DNA of 64,000 nucleotides, taken from Burkholderiales bacterium (GTDB taxonomy: Bacteria; Pseudomonadota; Gammaproteobacteria; Burkholderiales; Burkholderiaceae). This document shows positions 46,028 to 57,794 of this stretch, piece by piece; position 1 is the stretch's first letter, and every line of letters starts with the position of its first letter. The notes under the pieces were generated by a model, which worked only from the letters and a program-made list of their open reading frames with translations, had not been told where the DNA came from and searched no databases. The stretch lies in the NCBI GenBank assembly GCA_021287185.1, contig JAJTAZ010000011.1:280259-344258 (forward strand), in the 5' to 3' direction. Made by a program: the position numbers and the translations under genes.

Positions 46028-48130
46028 ATGTCTAACGTGATTGAGCATTCTCAGAAAACACAGACATCGTCACCGACCACAGAGGTCGGTCGCACACTCG
46101 ATGCCGAATTTTTGAGCGACATGGATCGCTATTTATTCGCGCAAAGCACGCATTTTCACCTTTACGATAAATTGGGCGCGCACCTTGTCAACGGTGGTGT
46201 ACAATTTGTGGTGTGGGCACCCAATGCCGCATCGGTGTCGGTAGTGGGCGACTTTAACCACTGGAATGACAGTGCGCACCCGATGCAACGCCAACCCAAC
46301 AGCGGTTTATGGGCATTGTTCATAGCCGACATTGGCTCTAATACAGCGTACAAATACGCCGTCACCGATGCCCACGGCACACGCCTACCGCTTAAAGCCG
46401 ACCCGTATGGTTTTTTCGCCGAGTTGCGTCCCAACACCGCTTCCAAAGTATTCGACATCAGCCAGTTTGTTTGGACGGATGCCGATTATCTCGCCCAACG
46501 CGCACAACAAAACCCATACACCGCCCCCATCAGCATCTATGAAGTGCATTTGGGTTCGTGGCAACGTGCCGAGGATGGCGGTTTTTTAAGTTACGATGAA
46601 TTGGCGCGCCGCTTGGTTGCCTATGTCAAACACATGGGTTTCACTCATTTGGAATTGATGCCTGTGATGGAACATCCATTGGACGGTTCTTGGGGTTATC
46701 AACCGATTGGCATGTTCGCGCCCACAGCCCGCTTTGGCACCCCCGATGGTTTTGCACGTTTGATTGACCACGCCCACGCCAATGGCATTGGTGTGATTTT
46801 GGATTGGGTACCTGCCCATTTTCCCATTGATGCGCATGGTCTGGCACAATTTGATGGCACACCTTTGTACGAACATGCCGATCAATTCCGAGGTTTTCAC
46901 CCGATTTGGAACACCGCTATTTTTGATTACGGTCGCGAAGAAGTTGCGGGATTTTTAATCAACAATGCCTTGTTTTGGTTGGAACATTATCACTTGGATG
47001 GCTTGCGCGTGGATGCGGTGTCCTCGATGTTGCATTTGAATTTTTGTCGCGAAGATGGCCAATGGGAAGCCAATCAAATGGGCGGCATTGAAAACATTGA
47101 AGCAATTGCCCTGATACAAAAACTCAATCAAATCATCCACGAGCGTGTACCACGCGCACTAATGATTGCCGAGGAATCCTCCGCCCACCCAATGGTCTCG
47201 CACGGTGTGGATAAAGGTGGTTTGGGCTTTAATTTCAAATGGGACTTGGGATTTATGCACGACACCTTGGACTATTTTGAAACCGATCCGCTATACCGCG
47301 GCTATCACCACGATAAACTAAGCTTCAATCAAATGTACGCGCACAGTGAAAATTACGTCTTACCACTGTCACACGATGAGGTGGTACATGGCAAAAGTTC
47401 GTTGATTCACAAAATGTTTGGCGACAATTGGCAAAAATTTGCCAACCTGCGTGCTTACTACGCATGGATGTGGGCCTATCCTGGTAAAAAACTGCTGTTC
47501 ATGGGACAAGAATTTGCTCAACGCGCCGAGTGGGATGAAAACAAATCGCTCGACTGGCATCTGATCCAATTCCCTGAACACGCAGGGATACAGCATTTGG
47601 TTCGAGATTTAAACCATTTGTACCGCAACACCCCCGCGTTACACGAAAGCGACCACACCCATGATGGTTTCGAGTGGGTACAAGTCAATGACACACACAA
47701 CTCTGTGTTTGCATGGCTGCGCAAGGGGAAAACGGCACACGACATGGTATTGGTGATTGCCAACCTCACACCCAACCCACACGCACAGTACACTCTGCGC
47801 GTACCCAAAACAGGACTTTGGTTTGAGCGTTTGAACACCGATGCGACAGTCTATGGCGGCACAGGCATGGGCAATATGGGGCAGGCGCAGGCATCCGCTG
47901 TGATTTTGTCCATTTCGCCCACCGTCACGCCCACCCAAGATACCCAGCTCAAATCGGTCGCGGACAGCATCGCAGATTCAATTCCCACCGATACCGCCGA
48001 ACCTGCAACAGTCGAGACAGAGATTCAACTGACGGTGTGCTTGCCCCCATTGGCCACGCTGATTTTTGAGTGGAGTGGGCAAGAGGACACCGAATATCGT
48101 CAATCCAGCGCAACGCGCCATTCAATATAA
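46028..48130 (+). CDS. glgB: 1,4-alpha-glucan branching enzyme
   Basis: GlgB makes alpha-1,6 branches in glycogen. The 700-residue GH13 enzyme has an N-terminal CBM48-type domain ([21 protein letters not shown], about 60-80), then the barrel with [29 protein letters not shown] (catalytic Asp), [11 protein letters not shown] (catalytic Glu) and [11 protein letters not shown] (third acidic residue), plus a C-terminal beta domain. It is preceded by a short polar N-terminal extension and a large hairpin in the mRNA leader. The C-terminal tail (about 80 residues) includes an acidic Thr/Asp-rich insert. glgC follows by 11 bases. Confidence 0.95.
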   Translation: MSNVIEHSQKTQTSSPTTEVGRTLDAEFLSDMDRYLFAQSTHFHLYDKLGAHLVNGGVQFVVWAPNAASVSVVGDFNHWNDSAHPMQRQPNSGLWALFIADIGSNTAYKYAVTDAHGTRLPLKADPYGFFAELRPNTASKVFDISQFVWTDADYLAQRAQQNPYTAPISIYEVHLGSWQRAEDGGFLSYDELARRLVAYVKHMGFTHLELMPVMEHPLDGSWGYQPIGMFAPTARFGTPDGFARLIDHAHANGIGVILDWVPAHFPIDAHGLAQFDGTPLYEHADQFRGFHPIWNTAIFDYGREEVAGFLINNALFWLEHYHLDGLRVDAVSSMLHLNFCREDGQWEANQMGGIENIEAIALIQKLNQIIHERVPRALMIAEESSAHPMVSHGVDKGGLGFNFKWDLGFMHDTLDYFETDPLYRGYHHDKLSFNQMYAHSENYVLPLSHDEVVHGKSSLIHKMFGDNWQKFANLRAYYAWMWAYPGKKLLFMGQEFAQRAEWDENKSLDWHLIQFPEHAGIQHLVRDLNHLYRNTPALHESDHTHDGFEWVQVNDTHNSVFAWLRKGKTAHDMVLVIANLTPNPHAQYTLRVPKTGLWFERLNTDATVYGGTGMGNMGQAQASAVILSISPTVTPTQDTQLKSVADSIADSIPTDTAEPATVETEIQLTVCLPPLATLIFEWSGQEDTEYRQSSATRHSI

Positions 48131-48141
48131 AGGAGAACACC

Positions 48142-49410
48142 ATGGCACTCAATCATAAAAAAGACCATCGACACTTGGCTCAGGAAGCGATGGCGTTTGT
48201 CTTGGCAGGCGGACGCGGTTCGCGTTTATTGGAATTGACCGATGTGCGTGCCAAGCCTGCGGTGTACTTCGGTGGTAAAACCCGAATCATTGACTTCGCG
48301 CTGTCCAACGCACTCAATTCAGGCATTCGCCGCATCGGGGTTGCCACTCAATATAAAGCACACAGTCTCATCCGCCACCTCACACAGGCGTGGACTTTTT
48401 TACGCAAAGAGCGCAACGAAGGCTTTGATATTTTGCCCGCCAGCCAACGCATTGACGAAGACTCATGGTACCAAGGCACTGCCGATGCGGTGTACCAAAA
48501 CATTGACATCATCGAAGGCTATGCGCCCAAATACATCGTGATTCTCGCGGGTGATCATATTTACAAAATGGATTATGAGGTCATGCTCTGGCAGCATGTG
48601 AGCACGGGCGCGGACATCACCCTCGGTTGCATCGAAGTGCCGCGCATGGAAGCCACAGGTTTTGGCGTGATGCACGTGGATAAGGACGATCGAATCATTG
48701 ACTTTATCGAAAAGCCCGCCGATCCACCTGCCATGCCCGACAATCCCGACATGGCTTTGGCGTCTATGGGGATTTATGTTTTTGAAACCACGCGCTTGTT
48801 GGACATCCTGCGTGAGGATGCGGCCAATCCGCATTCCTCGCACGACTTTGGTAAAGACATCGTGCCCAATTTGGTCAAAAACGGCAAAGCCATCGCCCAT
48901 CGATTCACTCAGTCGTGCGTGACCAACAACGAGAAAGCCCATTATTGGCGCGATGTGGGAACGGTCGATGCGTATTGGGAAGCCAATATTGACCTCACCG
49001 CAACCGTACCCGAATTGAACCTATATGACCAAAACTGGCCGATTTGGACCTACAATGAAATCACCGCACCTGCCAAATTCGTTCACGATGAACCAGGTCG
49101 GCGTGGCGAGGCGATCAGTTCAATGGTATCAGGTAATTGCATCATCTCAGGGGCTTCTTTGCACAGCTCACTGCTGTTCACAGGGGTGAAAGTACGCTCA
49201 TTTAGTACCATTAGCCACTCGGTGATTTTGCCCCAAGTGATTGTCGGTCGCCATGTCCGCCTGTCAAACGTGGTGGTGGATAGGGGTGTGATGATTCCTG
49301 ACGGTATGGTCATTGGCGAAGACCCCGAATTGGATGCCAAACGCTTTCGACGCACCGATAAAGGGATTTGTTTGGTCACGCAAAACATGATTAACGCAAT
49401 AGGACAATAA
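48142..49410 (+). CDS. glgC: Glucose-1-phosphate adenylyltransferase
   Basis: GlgC makes ADP-glucose from ATP and glucose 1-phosphate, the committed and usually allosterically controlled step of glycogen synthesis. The 422-residue protein shows [27 protein letters not shown] (nucleotide-binding start), [54 protein letters not shown] and [13 protein letters not shown], then the C-terminal left-handed beta helix. ATG 48142 follows AAAGGAG; the frame is open further upstream inside glgB. Its stop overlaps the glgA ATG by one base (TAATG). Confidence 0.96.
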   Translation: MALNHKKDHRHLAQEAMAFVLAGGRGSRLLELTDVRAKPAVYFGGKTRIIDFALSNALNSGIRRIGVATQYKAHSLIRHLTQAWTFLRKERNEGFDILPASQRIDEDSWYQGTADAVYQNIDIIEGYAPKYIVILAGDHIYKMDYEVMLWQHVSTGADITLGCIEVPRMEATGFGVMHVDKDDRIIDFIEKPADPPAMPDNPDMALASMGIYVFETTRLLDILREDAANPHSSHDFGKDIVPNLVKNGKAIAHRFTQSCVTNNEKAHYWRDVGTVDAYWEANIDLTATVPELNLYDQNWPIWTYNEITAPAKFVHDEPGRRGEAISSMVSGNCIISGASLHSSLLFTGVKVRSFSTISHSVILPQVIVGRHVRLSNVVVDRGVMIPDGMVIGEDPELDAKRFRRTDKGICLVTQNMINAIGQ

Positions 49411-50960
49411 TGGCAAGCACCACATCAACAAAAAAAGCACCCGTCCATCAGGTTGAAAAACCCGTCCGCAAAGCGGAAAAGCCAGTGGTCAAGAAAGTCA
49501 ACAAAAGCGCGTCCGCTATGAAAGAGGTTTTGGCGGTTGCTTCAGAAATTTATCCGCTCATCAAAACGGGGGGCTTGGCAGATGTGGTTGGCGCGTTGCC
49601 GTTGGCTTTGCAAGCATGCGACGTGCACGTCACCACCTTGGTACCAGGATATCCGCGCGTGATGACCGCAGTGCGTGCACAAACTCAAGCCAAAGTCCTG
49701 TTGAACATCGGTGATTTTTTTGGTGGCTCTGTACAGTTGTGGTCTGCGACAATCGCGGGTATGGATTTATTTGTCTTAGACGCACCGCACTTATTTGAGC
49801 GTGAAGGCAATCCCTACTTGAATGCAGATGGACAAGATTGGGGGGATAACCCGATTCGTTTTGCCGCGCTCTCACTCATGGGGGCACAATTGGCATGGGG
49901 CGAATACTCTGAATTGAATTATCAACCCGATGCCATGCACGTTCACGACTGGCAAACGGCATTGGCACCTGTCTATTTACACTACTTGGGTCAAGGCAAA
50001 CATCGCCCCAAAACCATCATCACCATTCATAACCTCGCATTCCAAGGACAATTTCCTGCGGGGCTTTTCCCTCGTTTGGGCTTACCTGCTTGGGCGTTTT
50101 CGACCGAGGGTGTGGAGTATTACGGTTGTGTCGGATACCTCAAAGCAGGTATTTTATTTTCAGACACAATCACCACCGTCAGCCCAAGTTATGCACATGA
50201 AATTACCACCGTCAATGGCGGCATGGGTATGGATGGATTACTGCGCGCCCTGCACGCCCGCCTGTCTGGGATTGTCAACGGCATTGATACCGAAGTTTGG
50301 AACCCTGCAACCGACTCGTCTTTGGCACAAAACTATGACGTCTCACAATTGGACAAGCGCGCCGTGAACAAACACGCGGTTGAAGCGCACTTTGGCATCC
50401 CACACAGTGATGCGCCATTGCTGTGTGTGGTCAGCCGCTTGACTTGGCAAAAAGGTATGGATTTATTGGTCGGAGCCATTGATGCAATCGTGGCAAAAAA
50501 TGTTCGCGTGGTCATCCTCGGCTCAGGCGACGCGGGCTTAGAAGCCACACTGTACGCCAAACAACACCAGCACCCGACCCACGTAGCGATTCACACTGGT
50601 TACGATGAGTCACTGTCACACCTGATGCAAGGCGGGTGCGATGCCATACTCATACCCAGTCGATTTGAGCCTTGTGGCTTGACGCAATTGTATGGCTTGC
50701 GTTATGGTTGCATCCCCGTGGTCACACGGGTAGGCGGATTGAATGACACCATCATTGATGCCAACCTTGCTGCTGTGAACGCGGGCGTGGCAACGGGTAT
50801 TGCTTGTCACGAAGTCACGGCCGATGGCATCATTCATGCGGTTGAACGCTTGGTTCAACTGTATGCCCAACCCAAGGTATGGCAAGCGATGCAAACCGCA
50901 GGCATGAACACCGATGTGAGTTGGGCGAACTCAGCACAACTGTACAAACAACTTTATTAA
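49410..50960 (+). CDS. glgA: Glycogen synthase
   Basis: A GT5 glycosyltransferase that transfers glucose from ADP-glucose to growing glycogen. The 516-residue protein has the ADP-glucose motif KTGGLADVVGALP at 52-64 (Lys15 in E. coli) and a C-terminal domain with SRLTWQKGMDLL, GSGDAGLE and PSRFEPCGLTQLYGLRYG. The N-terminus carries an unusual extension of about 37 residues, rich in Lys, Val and Pro, before the normal MKEVLAVASEIYPL start; no ATG-based ribosome-binding site marks an internal start clearly, and the start overlaps the glgC stop. This extension may be disordered or a regulatory tail. Confidence 0.95.
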   Translation: MASTTSTKKAPVHQVEKPVRKAEKPVVKKVNKSASAMKEVLAVASEIYPLIKTGGLADVVGALPLALQACDVHVTTLVPGYPRVMTAVRAQTQAKVLLNIGDFFGGSVQLWSATIAGMDLFVLDAPHLFEREGNPYLNADGQDWGDNPIRFAALSLMGAQLAWGEYSELNYQPDAMHVHDWQTALAPVYLHYLGQGKHRPKTIITIHNLAFQGQFPAGLFPRLGLPAWAFSTEGVEYYGCVGYLKAGILFSDTITTVSPSYAHEITTVNGGMGMDGLLRALHARLSGIVNGIDTEVWNPATDSSLAQNYDVSQLDKRAVNKHAVEAHFGIPHSDAPLLCVVSRLTWQKGMDLLVGAIDAIVAKNVRVVILGSGDAGLEATLYAKQHQHPTHVAIHTGYDESLSHLMQGGCDAILIPSRFEPCGLTQLYGLRYGCIPVVTRVGGLNDTIIDANLAAVNAGVATGIACHEVTADGIIHAVERLVQLYAQPKVWQAMQTAGMNTDVSWANSAQLYKQLY

Positions 50961-50969
50961 AAATTTTGA

Positions 50970-52625
<1,656 letters not shown>

Positions 52626-52635
52626 TCTGAATCAC

Positions 52636-52660
52636 AAAAGCATCTTCGGATGCTTTTTTT
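52636..52660 (+). terminator. Terminator of the glycogen operon
   Basis: A 9-bp stem (AAAAGCATC/GATGCTTTT) with a TTCG tetraloop and T7, starting 10 bases after the pgm stop. Confidence 0.93.
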
Positions 52661-52747
52661 GTGCATACCCACAGGCTTGTCGTACTTTGTGCATCTTATT
52701 TCTATATAATTTATCCTGTGTTTAATAGATGATAAAAAAGGCTGTTT

Positions 52748-53827
52748 GTGAATAAATCTTCATTTTTAGGTGTGATGCTACGGGAGTTTTGGGGCGCGTG
52801 GTTGGTCAGCGTATTGGCATTGGTGGCGGCGTATTTCATCGGGGCAAAAAATGGCTCGTCGGGTGCTTGGACTGCGGTCATCGCGGTGCTCATCCTCGGT
52901 CTGTTTGAGGTGTCGATTTCTTTTGACAATGCGGTGGTCAATGCCATGGTTTTAAAAAAGCAAAGCGAAGCGTTTCGCATGGCGTTTTTAACCATTGGGT
53001 TTTTAATTGGTGTGATAGGCATGCGTCTGTTGCTGCCATTGGTGATTGTTGCTTTGACCACAGGTTTGGGTTTGGGTCAAGTCTATGATATGGCAGTCAA
53101 TAATCCCGATGAGTACAGCCATCAATTGCATTTACATCATGTTGAGGTCATGCTGTTTGGCGGTGCGTTTTTGATGATGGTGGCGTTGACTTGGTTGTTT
53201 GACAACGAACGTGACATCCATTGGTTGGGGGGATTTGAGCGACGTTTGGGGGCTTTGGGCAAATTGTCCATGCTGGCTGCGGGCGTGAGTTTAATGTGTG
53301 TGTTGGCGGTGGTTTTGTCGGAAGATGAAGCACATCGCTACCCTGCTTTACTGGCGGGAACCCTTGGTGTGGTGATTTATATTTTGGTCGGCGGTTTGGG
53401 CGATGCACTGGCTGACGAAGATACCGAGGGTGCTTTGGATGTGGGCGATTTGGTTAAAAAAGGATTTTCTGCCGCAGTGGCAACCTTTTTGTTTCTTGAG
53501 GTGCGCGATGCATCGTTTAGTTTTGATGGTGTGATTGGCGCGTTTGCCATCAACAAAGACATCTTTATCATCATGCTCGGTTTGGGCGTGGGCGCGCAGT
53601 GGGTGCGTTCGTTGACCATTTTCTTCGTCAAACGCGATACATTGGGCGAGTACCGCTACTTGGAGCATGGCGCGCATTGGGCCATTTTGGCATTGGCGGG
53701 TTTGATGTTTGTCAGCGCATTGCATGAAGTACCTGAAATTGTCACTGGGCTGATTGGTTTGGTGTTGATTTCTCTGTCGTTTTGGTCGTCCATTGTGGCG
53801 CGGCGCAAGGATGCGCTGAAAGATTAA
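52748..53827 (+). CDS. DUF475 (TerC-like) integral membrane protein
   Basis: A 359-residue membrane protein of the DUF475 branch of the TerC superfamily, associated with metal ion transport. It has about nine hydrophobic segments and the two acidic motifs of the superfamily: EVSISFDNAVVNAMVL and EVRDASFSFDGVIGAFAI, with VALTWLFDNERDIHWLGGFE between them. The start is a GTG at 52748, six bases after AAAGG. It is a single gene between the glycogen operon and pth. The transported ion is unknown; Mn or Ca has been suggested for relatives. Confidence 0.87.
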   Translation: MNKSSFLGVMLREFWGAWLVSVLALVAAYFIGAKNGSSGAWTAVIAVLILGLFEVSISFDNAVVNAMVLKKQSEAFRMAFLTIGFLIGVIGMRLLLPLVIVALTTGLGLGQVYDMAVNNPDEYSHQLHLHHVEVMLFGGAFLMMVALTWLFDNERDIHWLGGFERRLGALGKLSMLAAGVSLMCVLAVVLSEDEAHRYPALLAGTLGVVIYILVGGLGDALADEDTEGALDVGDLVKKGFSAAVATFLFLEVRDASFSFDGVIGAFAINKDIFIIMLGLGVGAQWVRSLTIFFVKRDTLGEYRYLEHGAHWAILALAGLMFVSALHEVPEIVTGLIGLVLISLSFWSSIVARRKDALKD

Positions 53828-53847
53828 ATCCAAACGAACATTATAAA

Positions 53848-53881
53848 AAAGGGAAAAGCATGCTGCTTTTCCCTTTATTTT
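53848..53881. terminator. Bidirectional terminator
   Basis: A 13-bp perfect stem (AAAGGGAAAAGCA/TGCTTTTCCCTTT) with a 3-base loop and flanking A/T runs, between the DUF475 gene and pth. Confidence 0.93.
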
Positions 53882-53913
53882 TTGCCCCACCCAAATGAAG
53901 CGTGCGCAAATGA

Positions 53914-54504
53914 TTATTTGGCGTGCAACAGACGCATGGCTTTTTCGACATCACCCCGTACCCAATCGGGTATGGCTTTTTGTGCTTTATGAATGGCATC
54001 ATCAATGGCAAGGCGTTCTGCTTGCTTTGGGGGCTTGAGTACATAATCGACCACAGGTTGCAGTGGCGTGCCTGAGTTGCGTGGGTGGTCAATGCCAATG
54101 CGCAATCGCCAAAAATTGGGTGTACCCAGTTTGGCTTGCGTGTCTTTAAGGCCGTTGTGTCCACCCGTTGAACCACCGATTTTCATCTTCGTTGCGCCAT
54201 TGGGAATATCCAGTTCATCGTGCAATACAAGGATATTTTCAGGGGTAATTTTATAAAAATTTGCCAAGGCGGCAATCGCTTGCCCTGAGCGGTTCATGTA
54301 CGTCATGGGCTTGAGCAGCCACACATCGGTATTGGCGATTCGTGCACGACCTGCCAACCCATGAAATTTGGTTTGTGCATTCAATGACACGTTGTATTCA
54401 CGCGCCAATTCGTCCAAAAGCCACCAACCCGCGTTGTGGCGTGTGTCTTCATATTCATTGCCATAATTACCCAACCCAACAATGAGTTTTGTGGTGTCTG
54501 CCAT
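53914..54504 (-). CDS. pth: Peptidyl-tRNA hydrolase
   Basis: Pth frees tRNA from peptides dropped off ribosomes. The 196-residue protein shows the family sequence LIVGLGNYGNEYEDTRHNAGWW with catalytic His23, KPMTYMNRSGQAI, LVLHDELDIPNG and the conserved GGSTGGHNGLK. It follows rplY on the same strand with a terminator-like hairpin between; rplY-pth is a standard pair. Confidence 0.96.
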   Translation of the reverse strand: MADTTKLIVGLGNYGNEYEDTRHNAGWWLLDELAREYNVSLNAQTKFHGLAGRARIANTDVWLLKPMTYMNRSGQAIAALANFYKITPENILVLHDELDIPNGATKMKIGGSTGGHNGLKDTQAKLGTPNFWRLRIGIDHPRNSGTPLQPVVDYVLKPPKQAERLAIDDAIHKAQKAIPDWVRGDVEKAMRLLHAK

Positions 54505-54521
54505 AGTCTTTGATCAAAATT

Positions 54522-54554
54522 AAAAAAACCCACTGCCCGATGATGAGCAGTGGG
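54522..54554 (-). terminator. Terminator-like hairpin between rplY and pth
   Basis: On the minus strand GCAGTGGG... is an 8-bp stem (GCAGTGGG pairing CCCACTGC) with a 10-base loop and T7. It may reduce but not abolish readthrough into pth. Confidence 0.82.
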
Positions 54555-54582
54555 TAGATGATACCACAGCGCAAATCGCGGA

Positions 54583-55137
54583 TTATTTACCCGCAGTCGC
54601 CAATGTGATGTCTTTTTGCTTGCCCAACACCAATGACACACCTTCAGGCAAAGTCAATTGGCTGGCTTTAACCGCTTGGCTGGCTTCCAATTTAGACACA
54701 TCCACAGTCAATACCGATGGCAAGTCTTTTGGCAAAGCCGCGATTTTCAAACTGAATACCGCTGGACGCACACGTTGAGACGCCAATTTCACTGCAGGAG
54801 AATTTTCACCACCCACAAATTTCAAAGGTACTTTAACAATCACTTTTTCGTCTGCAACCACGCGTTGCAAATCAACGTGCAAAACCATCGGTTTGAATGG
54901 GTGAACTTGTACATCGCGCACAATCACTTGCTCAACTGCACCATCTAACTCCAAATCCAACACTGAATGACGCACGCCCTCTTTACGCAAAGCGTGATAC
55001 AAAGCATTGTGTTCCAATTCAATCGACAAAGCTGCGCCCGAAGATCCATAAACGACGCCTGGCACTTTGCCATCACGACGCATACGGCGGCTCGCACCCG
55101 TACCGTGCTGTGCACGGCTTATTGCGGTAATTTTCAT
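54583..55137 (-). CDS. rplY: 50S ribosomal protein L25 (Ctc form)
   Basis: A 5S rRNA-binding ribosomal protein of the longer Ctc type (184 residues, with the extra C-terminal beta domain). The N-terminal L25 domain has RAQHGTGASRRMRRDGKVPGVVYG; the C-terminal TL5/CTC domain includes VDLQRVVADEKVIVKVPLKFVG. ATG 55137 follows GGAGTTAAT. It lies between prs and pth, the typical betaproteobacterial order. Confidence 0.95.
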   Translation of the reverse strand: MKITAISRAQHGTGASRRMRRDGKVPGVVYGSSGAALSIELEHNALYHALRKEGVRHSVLDLELDGAVEQVIVRDVQVHPFKPMVLHVDLQRVVADEKVIVKVPLKFVGGENSPAVKLASQRVRPAVFSLKIAALPKDLPSVLTVDVSKLEASQAVKASQLTLPEGVSLVLGKQKDITLATAGK

Positions 55138-55228
55138 ATTAACTCCAATATAACAATAAAATTAGTTTGAACATTTTGTATTCAAACCATGCTTCCATCC
55201 GCGACCAGATGGGGTTATCTGCTTTTGT

Positions 55229-56182
55229 TTAACCCAATTCGCTAAACAAAGAACTCACAGATTCTTCTTTGGCAATCCGAATAATCGTCTCGCCCAATAA
55301 TTTGGCACAACTCAATTGACGAACTTTGCCGCTGGCAACCGCCTCTTTGGTCAGAGGGATGGTGTCGGTCACAACCAATTCATCCAACACCGAAGCCGAC
55401 AATCGTTCAATCGCAGGGCCTGACAGAACAGGATGCGTACAGTACGCCAGCACTTGTTTCGCGCCACGCGCTTTCAGCACTTCGGCTGCTTTGCAAATCG
55501 TGCCCGCAGTGTCCACCATGTCATCCATCAACAAACACGTACGACCCTCAATATCACCGATGATGTTCATCACCTCAGAGACATTGGCTTTCGGACGACG
55601 CTTATCGACGATGGCCAAATCGCATTCCAAGCGTTTCGCCATCGCACGCGCACGCGCCACGCCGCCGATGTCAGGAGAGACCACCACCATATTGGGCAAA
55701 TTTTTAGAAACAATATCGCTCAACAAAATGGGGGAAGCATAAATATTATCGACAGGCACATCAAAAAAACCTTGAATTTGATCGGCGTGCAAGTCCATCG
55801 TCATCACACGGTCAACACCCGCCGCACCCAACATATTCGCAACCAATTTGGCCGTAATTGCCACGCGGGCAGAACGAGGACGACGGTCTTGGCGTGCGTA
55901 GCCATAATACGGCATGGCAGCGGTGATGCGCCCAGCAGAAGCACGCTTGAGTGCATCCACCATAATCAAGACTTCCATCAATGACTCATTGGTCGGTGCG
56001 CAAGTTGATTGCAAAATAAAGCAATCGCGACCACGTACATTCTCGTTAATTTCAACGGTGACTTCACCGTCAGAAAAACGCCCAACATGCGCGTTACCCA
56101 ATGGTACTCGAAGGTAATCAGCAACGTCTTGCGCCAGTTTGGGGTTGGCATTCCCCGTGAAAATCATCAATTCAGCTGACAT
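55229..56182 (-). CDS. prs: Ribose-phosphate pyrophosphokinase
   Basis: This enzyme makes PRPP from ribose 5-phosphate and ATP for purine, pyrimidine, NAD, His and Trp synthesis. The 317-residue protein shows [38 protein letters not shown], the metal site [18 protein letters not shown] and the PRPP loop [17 protein letters not shown]. It lies downstream of tRNA-Gln and upstream of rplY; a stem-loop (56297-56332) is in its leader. Confidence 0.97.
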   Translation of the reverse strand: MSAELMIFTGNANPKLAQDVADYLRVPLGNAHVGRFSDGEVTVEINENVRGRDCFILQSTCAPTNESLMEVLIMVDALKRASAGRITAAMPYYGYARQDRRPRSARVAITAKLVANMLGAAGVDRVMTMDLHADQIQGFFDVPVDNIYASPILLSDIVSKNLPNMVVVSPDIGGVARARAMAKRLECDLAIVDKRRPKANVSEVMNIIGDIEGRTCLLMDDMVDTAGTICKAAEVLKARGAKQVLAYCTHPVLSGPAIERLSASVLDELVVTDTIPLTKEAVASGKVRQLSCAKLLGETIIRIAKEESVSSLFSELG

Positions 56183-56296
56183 GGTGTTAAACCCTAATGG
56201 AAAAATTCATCGGAAATGTTCTCTCACCAAGACTTCCGCATCGCTTGACCACCGACAGCGCAAAGAGGGCTTCGTGAAAAAACATAACATCACCAC

Positions 56297-56332
56297 GAGA
56301 CGGGTAACACACTTAAAAAAATTGCCCGTCTC
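56297..56332 (-). other. Hairpin between tRNA-Gln and prs
   Basis: Arms GAGACGGGTAA and TTGCCCGTCTC (11 bp, one G-T pair) enclose a 14-base A-rich loop, whose minus-strand form contains T7. It may act as a processing or stability element in the prs leader. Confidence 0.45.
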
Positions 56333-56374
56333 CGAGAAATAAGACTACGGAACCACGGGCAAAGTATCAATACT

Positions 56375-56450
56375 TGGCAGAGGATGGAGGACTCGAACCT
56401 CCGAATGCTGGAATCAAAATCCAGTGCCTTACCGACTTGGCGAATCCTCT
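56375..56450 (-). tRNA. tRNA-Gln (TTG)
   Basis: The anticodon loop TTTTGAT with stem CTGGA/TCCAG gives anticodon TTG. Acceptor stem AGAGGAT/ATCCTCT, CCA encoded. It lies upstream of prs, as commonly found in betaproteobacteria. Confidence 0.96.
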
Positions 56451-56463
56451 ACGCGAGACCGAA

Positions 56464-56493
56464 ATTATAGCCTGAGCCACGGTTCAATTGCAA
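56464..56493 (-). promoter_or_regulatory. Promoter of tRNA-Gln
   Basis: On the minus strand TTGCAA (56488-56493), an 18-base spacer and a perfect TATAAT (56464-56469), 14 bases before the tRNA 5' end. Confidence 0.65.
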
Positions 56494-56709
56494 GAAGTTC
56501 GCCAAAAAAATTCTTATTTTGGCGTTGAATGACAACACACTTTGTTTTTTATGGCGAAAAAACATACTGCAGAACTCAGTGACACCACCACACTTCACCG
56601 CCAAAACAACTTGCTCAATATAATAAATATAATTATTAAATTAAGTTTAATATTCATTTATAGAATAAATAACTGAGTTTATATTATGAGAAACCTGTGT
56701 ATTTGCCAC
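56494..56709 (+). promoter_or_regulatory. AT-rich upstream region of cysK
   Basis: About 216 bases, with a very AT-rich block (56615-56685) just before the cysK -10 box. This is the usual site for an activator such as CysB, but no exact site can be named. No gene was seen in it. Confidence 0.35.
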
Positions 56710-56715
56710 TATAAT
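56710..56715 (+). promoter_or_regulatory. cysK -10 box
   Basis: A perfect TATAAT 33 bases before the cysK ATG. No -35 hexamer is present at normal spacing, which suggests activator-dependent expression. Confidence 0.5.
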
Positions 56716-56747
56716 GCCACGTCACCTCATCTAATTAGGAGAAATTC

Positions 56748-57728
56748 ATGGCACACATATTTACAGACAATACGTTGTCGATTGGCAACACCCCTTTGGT
56801 CAAACTCAATCGCATACTGGGCAATGCGGGCGCAACCGTTTTGGCGAAAATCGAAGGCCGTAATCCTGCGTATTCAGTCAAATGCCGCATTGGTGCAGCC
56901 ATGATTGCCGATGCCGAACAACGCGGCATTCTAACCCCAGGCAAAGAATTGGTTGAGCCCACCAGCGGCAACACAGGCATTGCATTGGCTTTTGCCGCCG
57001 CTGCCAAAGGCATTCCCATCACCCTCACCATGCCAGATACGATGAGCATTGAACGACGCAAATTGCTCGCTGCCTACGGCGCAAAATTGGTGCTCACAGA
57101 AGGCGCTAAAGGTATGAAAGGTGCAATTGCTAAGGCCGAAGAAATCGTCGCCAGCGCGCCTGACAAATATATTTTATTGCAACAATTTAAAAACCCAGCC
57201 AACCCAGCGATTCATGTCACCACCACAGGGCCTGAAATTTGGAACGCCACCGATGGTAAAGTGGATATTTTTGTTGCAGGTGTGGGTACGGGCGGCACGA
57301 TTACAGGTGTCTCGCGCTATTTCAAAAATGAACGCAAAGCACCTTTGTGGTCGGTTGCAGTTGAACCGTCTGCCAGCCCTGTTTTAACTCAAACACGCAA
57401 CGGCGAGCCGATTCAACCTGGGCCACATAAAATTCAGGGCATCGGCGCTGGATTTGTACCCGACACATTGGATTTAAACGTGGTTGATCAAATTGAACAA
57501 GTCAGCAATGAAGAAGCCATTGAGTATGCGCGCCGTTTACCCAAAGAAGAAGGCATCATCGCTGGCATCTCGTGCGGCGCGGCAGTCGCCGTGGCAGCTC
57601 GTTTGGCGAATTTACCTGAACATGCGGGCAAAACCATCGTGGTGATTTTACCCGACTCGGGCGAGCGTTATTTGAGCACCGCGCTGTTTGACGGTTTGTT
57701 TGATCCCACAACTGGGTTGCCCGTCTAA
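56748..57728 (+). CDS. cysK: Cysteine synthase A
   Basis: This PLP enzyme makes cysteine from O-acetylserine and sulfide. The 326-residue protein has the PLP lysine Lys45 in [12 protein letters not shown], the substrate loop TSGNTG (72-77), the phosphate-binding GTGGTITG, and a late [13 protein letters not shown]. The sequence NPAYSVKCR is characteristic of CysK rather than CysM. ATG 56748 follows TAGGAG. It is a single gene ending at a terminator; its promoter lacks a -35 box. Confidence 0.95.
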   Translation: MAHIFTDNTLSIGNTPLVKLNRILGNAGATVLAKIEGRNPAYSVKCRIGAAMIADAEQRGILTPGKELVEPTSGNTGIALAFAAAAKGIPITLTMPDTMSIERRKLLAAYGAKLVLTEGAKGMKGAIAKAEEIVASAPDKYILLQQFKNPANPAIHVTTTGPEIWNATDGKVDIFVAGVGTGGTITGVSRYFKNERKAPLWSVAVEPSASPVLTQTRNGEPIQPGPHKIQGIGAGFVPDTLDLNVVDQIEQVSNEEAIEYARRLPKEEGIIAGISCGAAVAVAARLANLPEHAGKTIVVILPDSGERYLSTALFDGLFDPTTGLPV

Positions 57729-57750
57729 ACTATTGCCAAAGTTTAAAATC

Positions 57751-57780
57751 AAATGCACGAGCGATTGCTTGTGCATTTTT
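57751..57780 (+). terminator. cysK terminator
   Basis: A 12-bp stem (AAATGCACGAGC/GCTTGTGCATTT, one G-T pair) with a GATT loop and T5, starting 22 bases after cysK. Confidence 0.85.
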
Positions 57781-57794
57781 CATTTTAAAACAAC

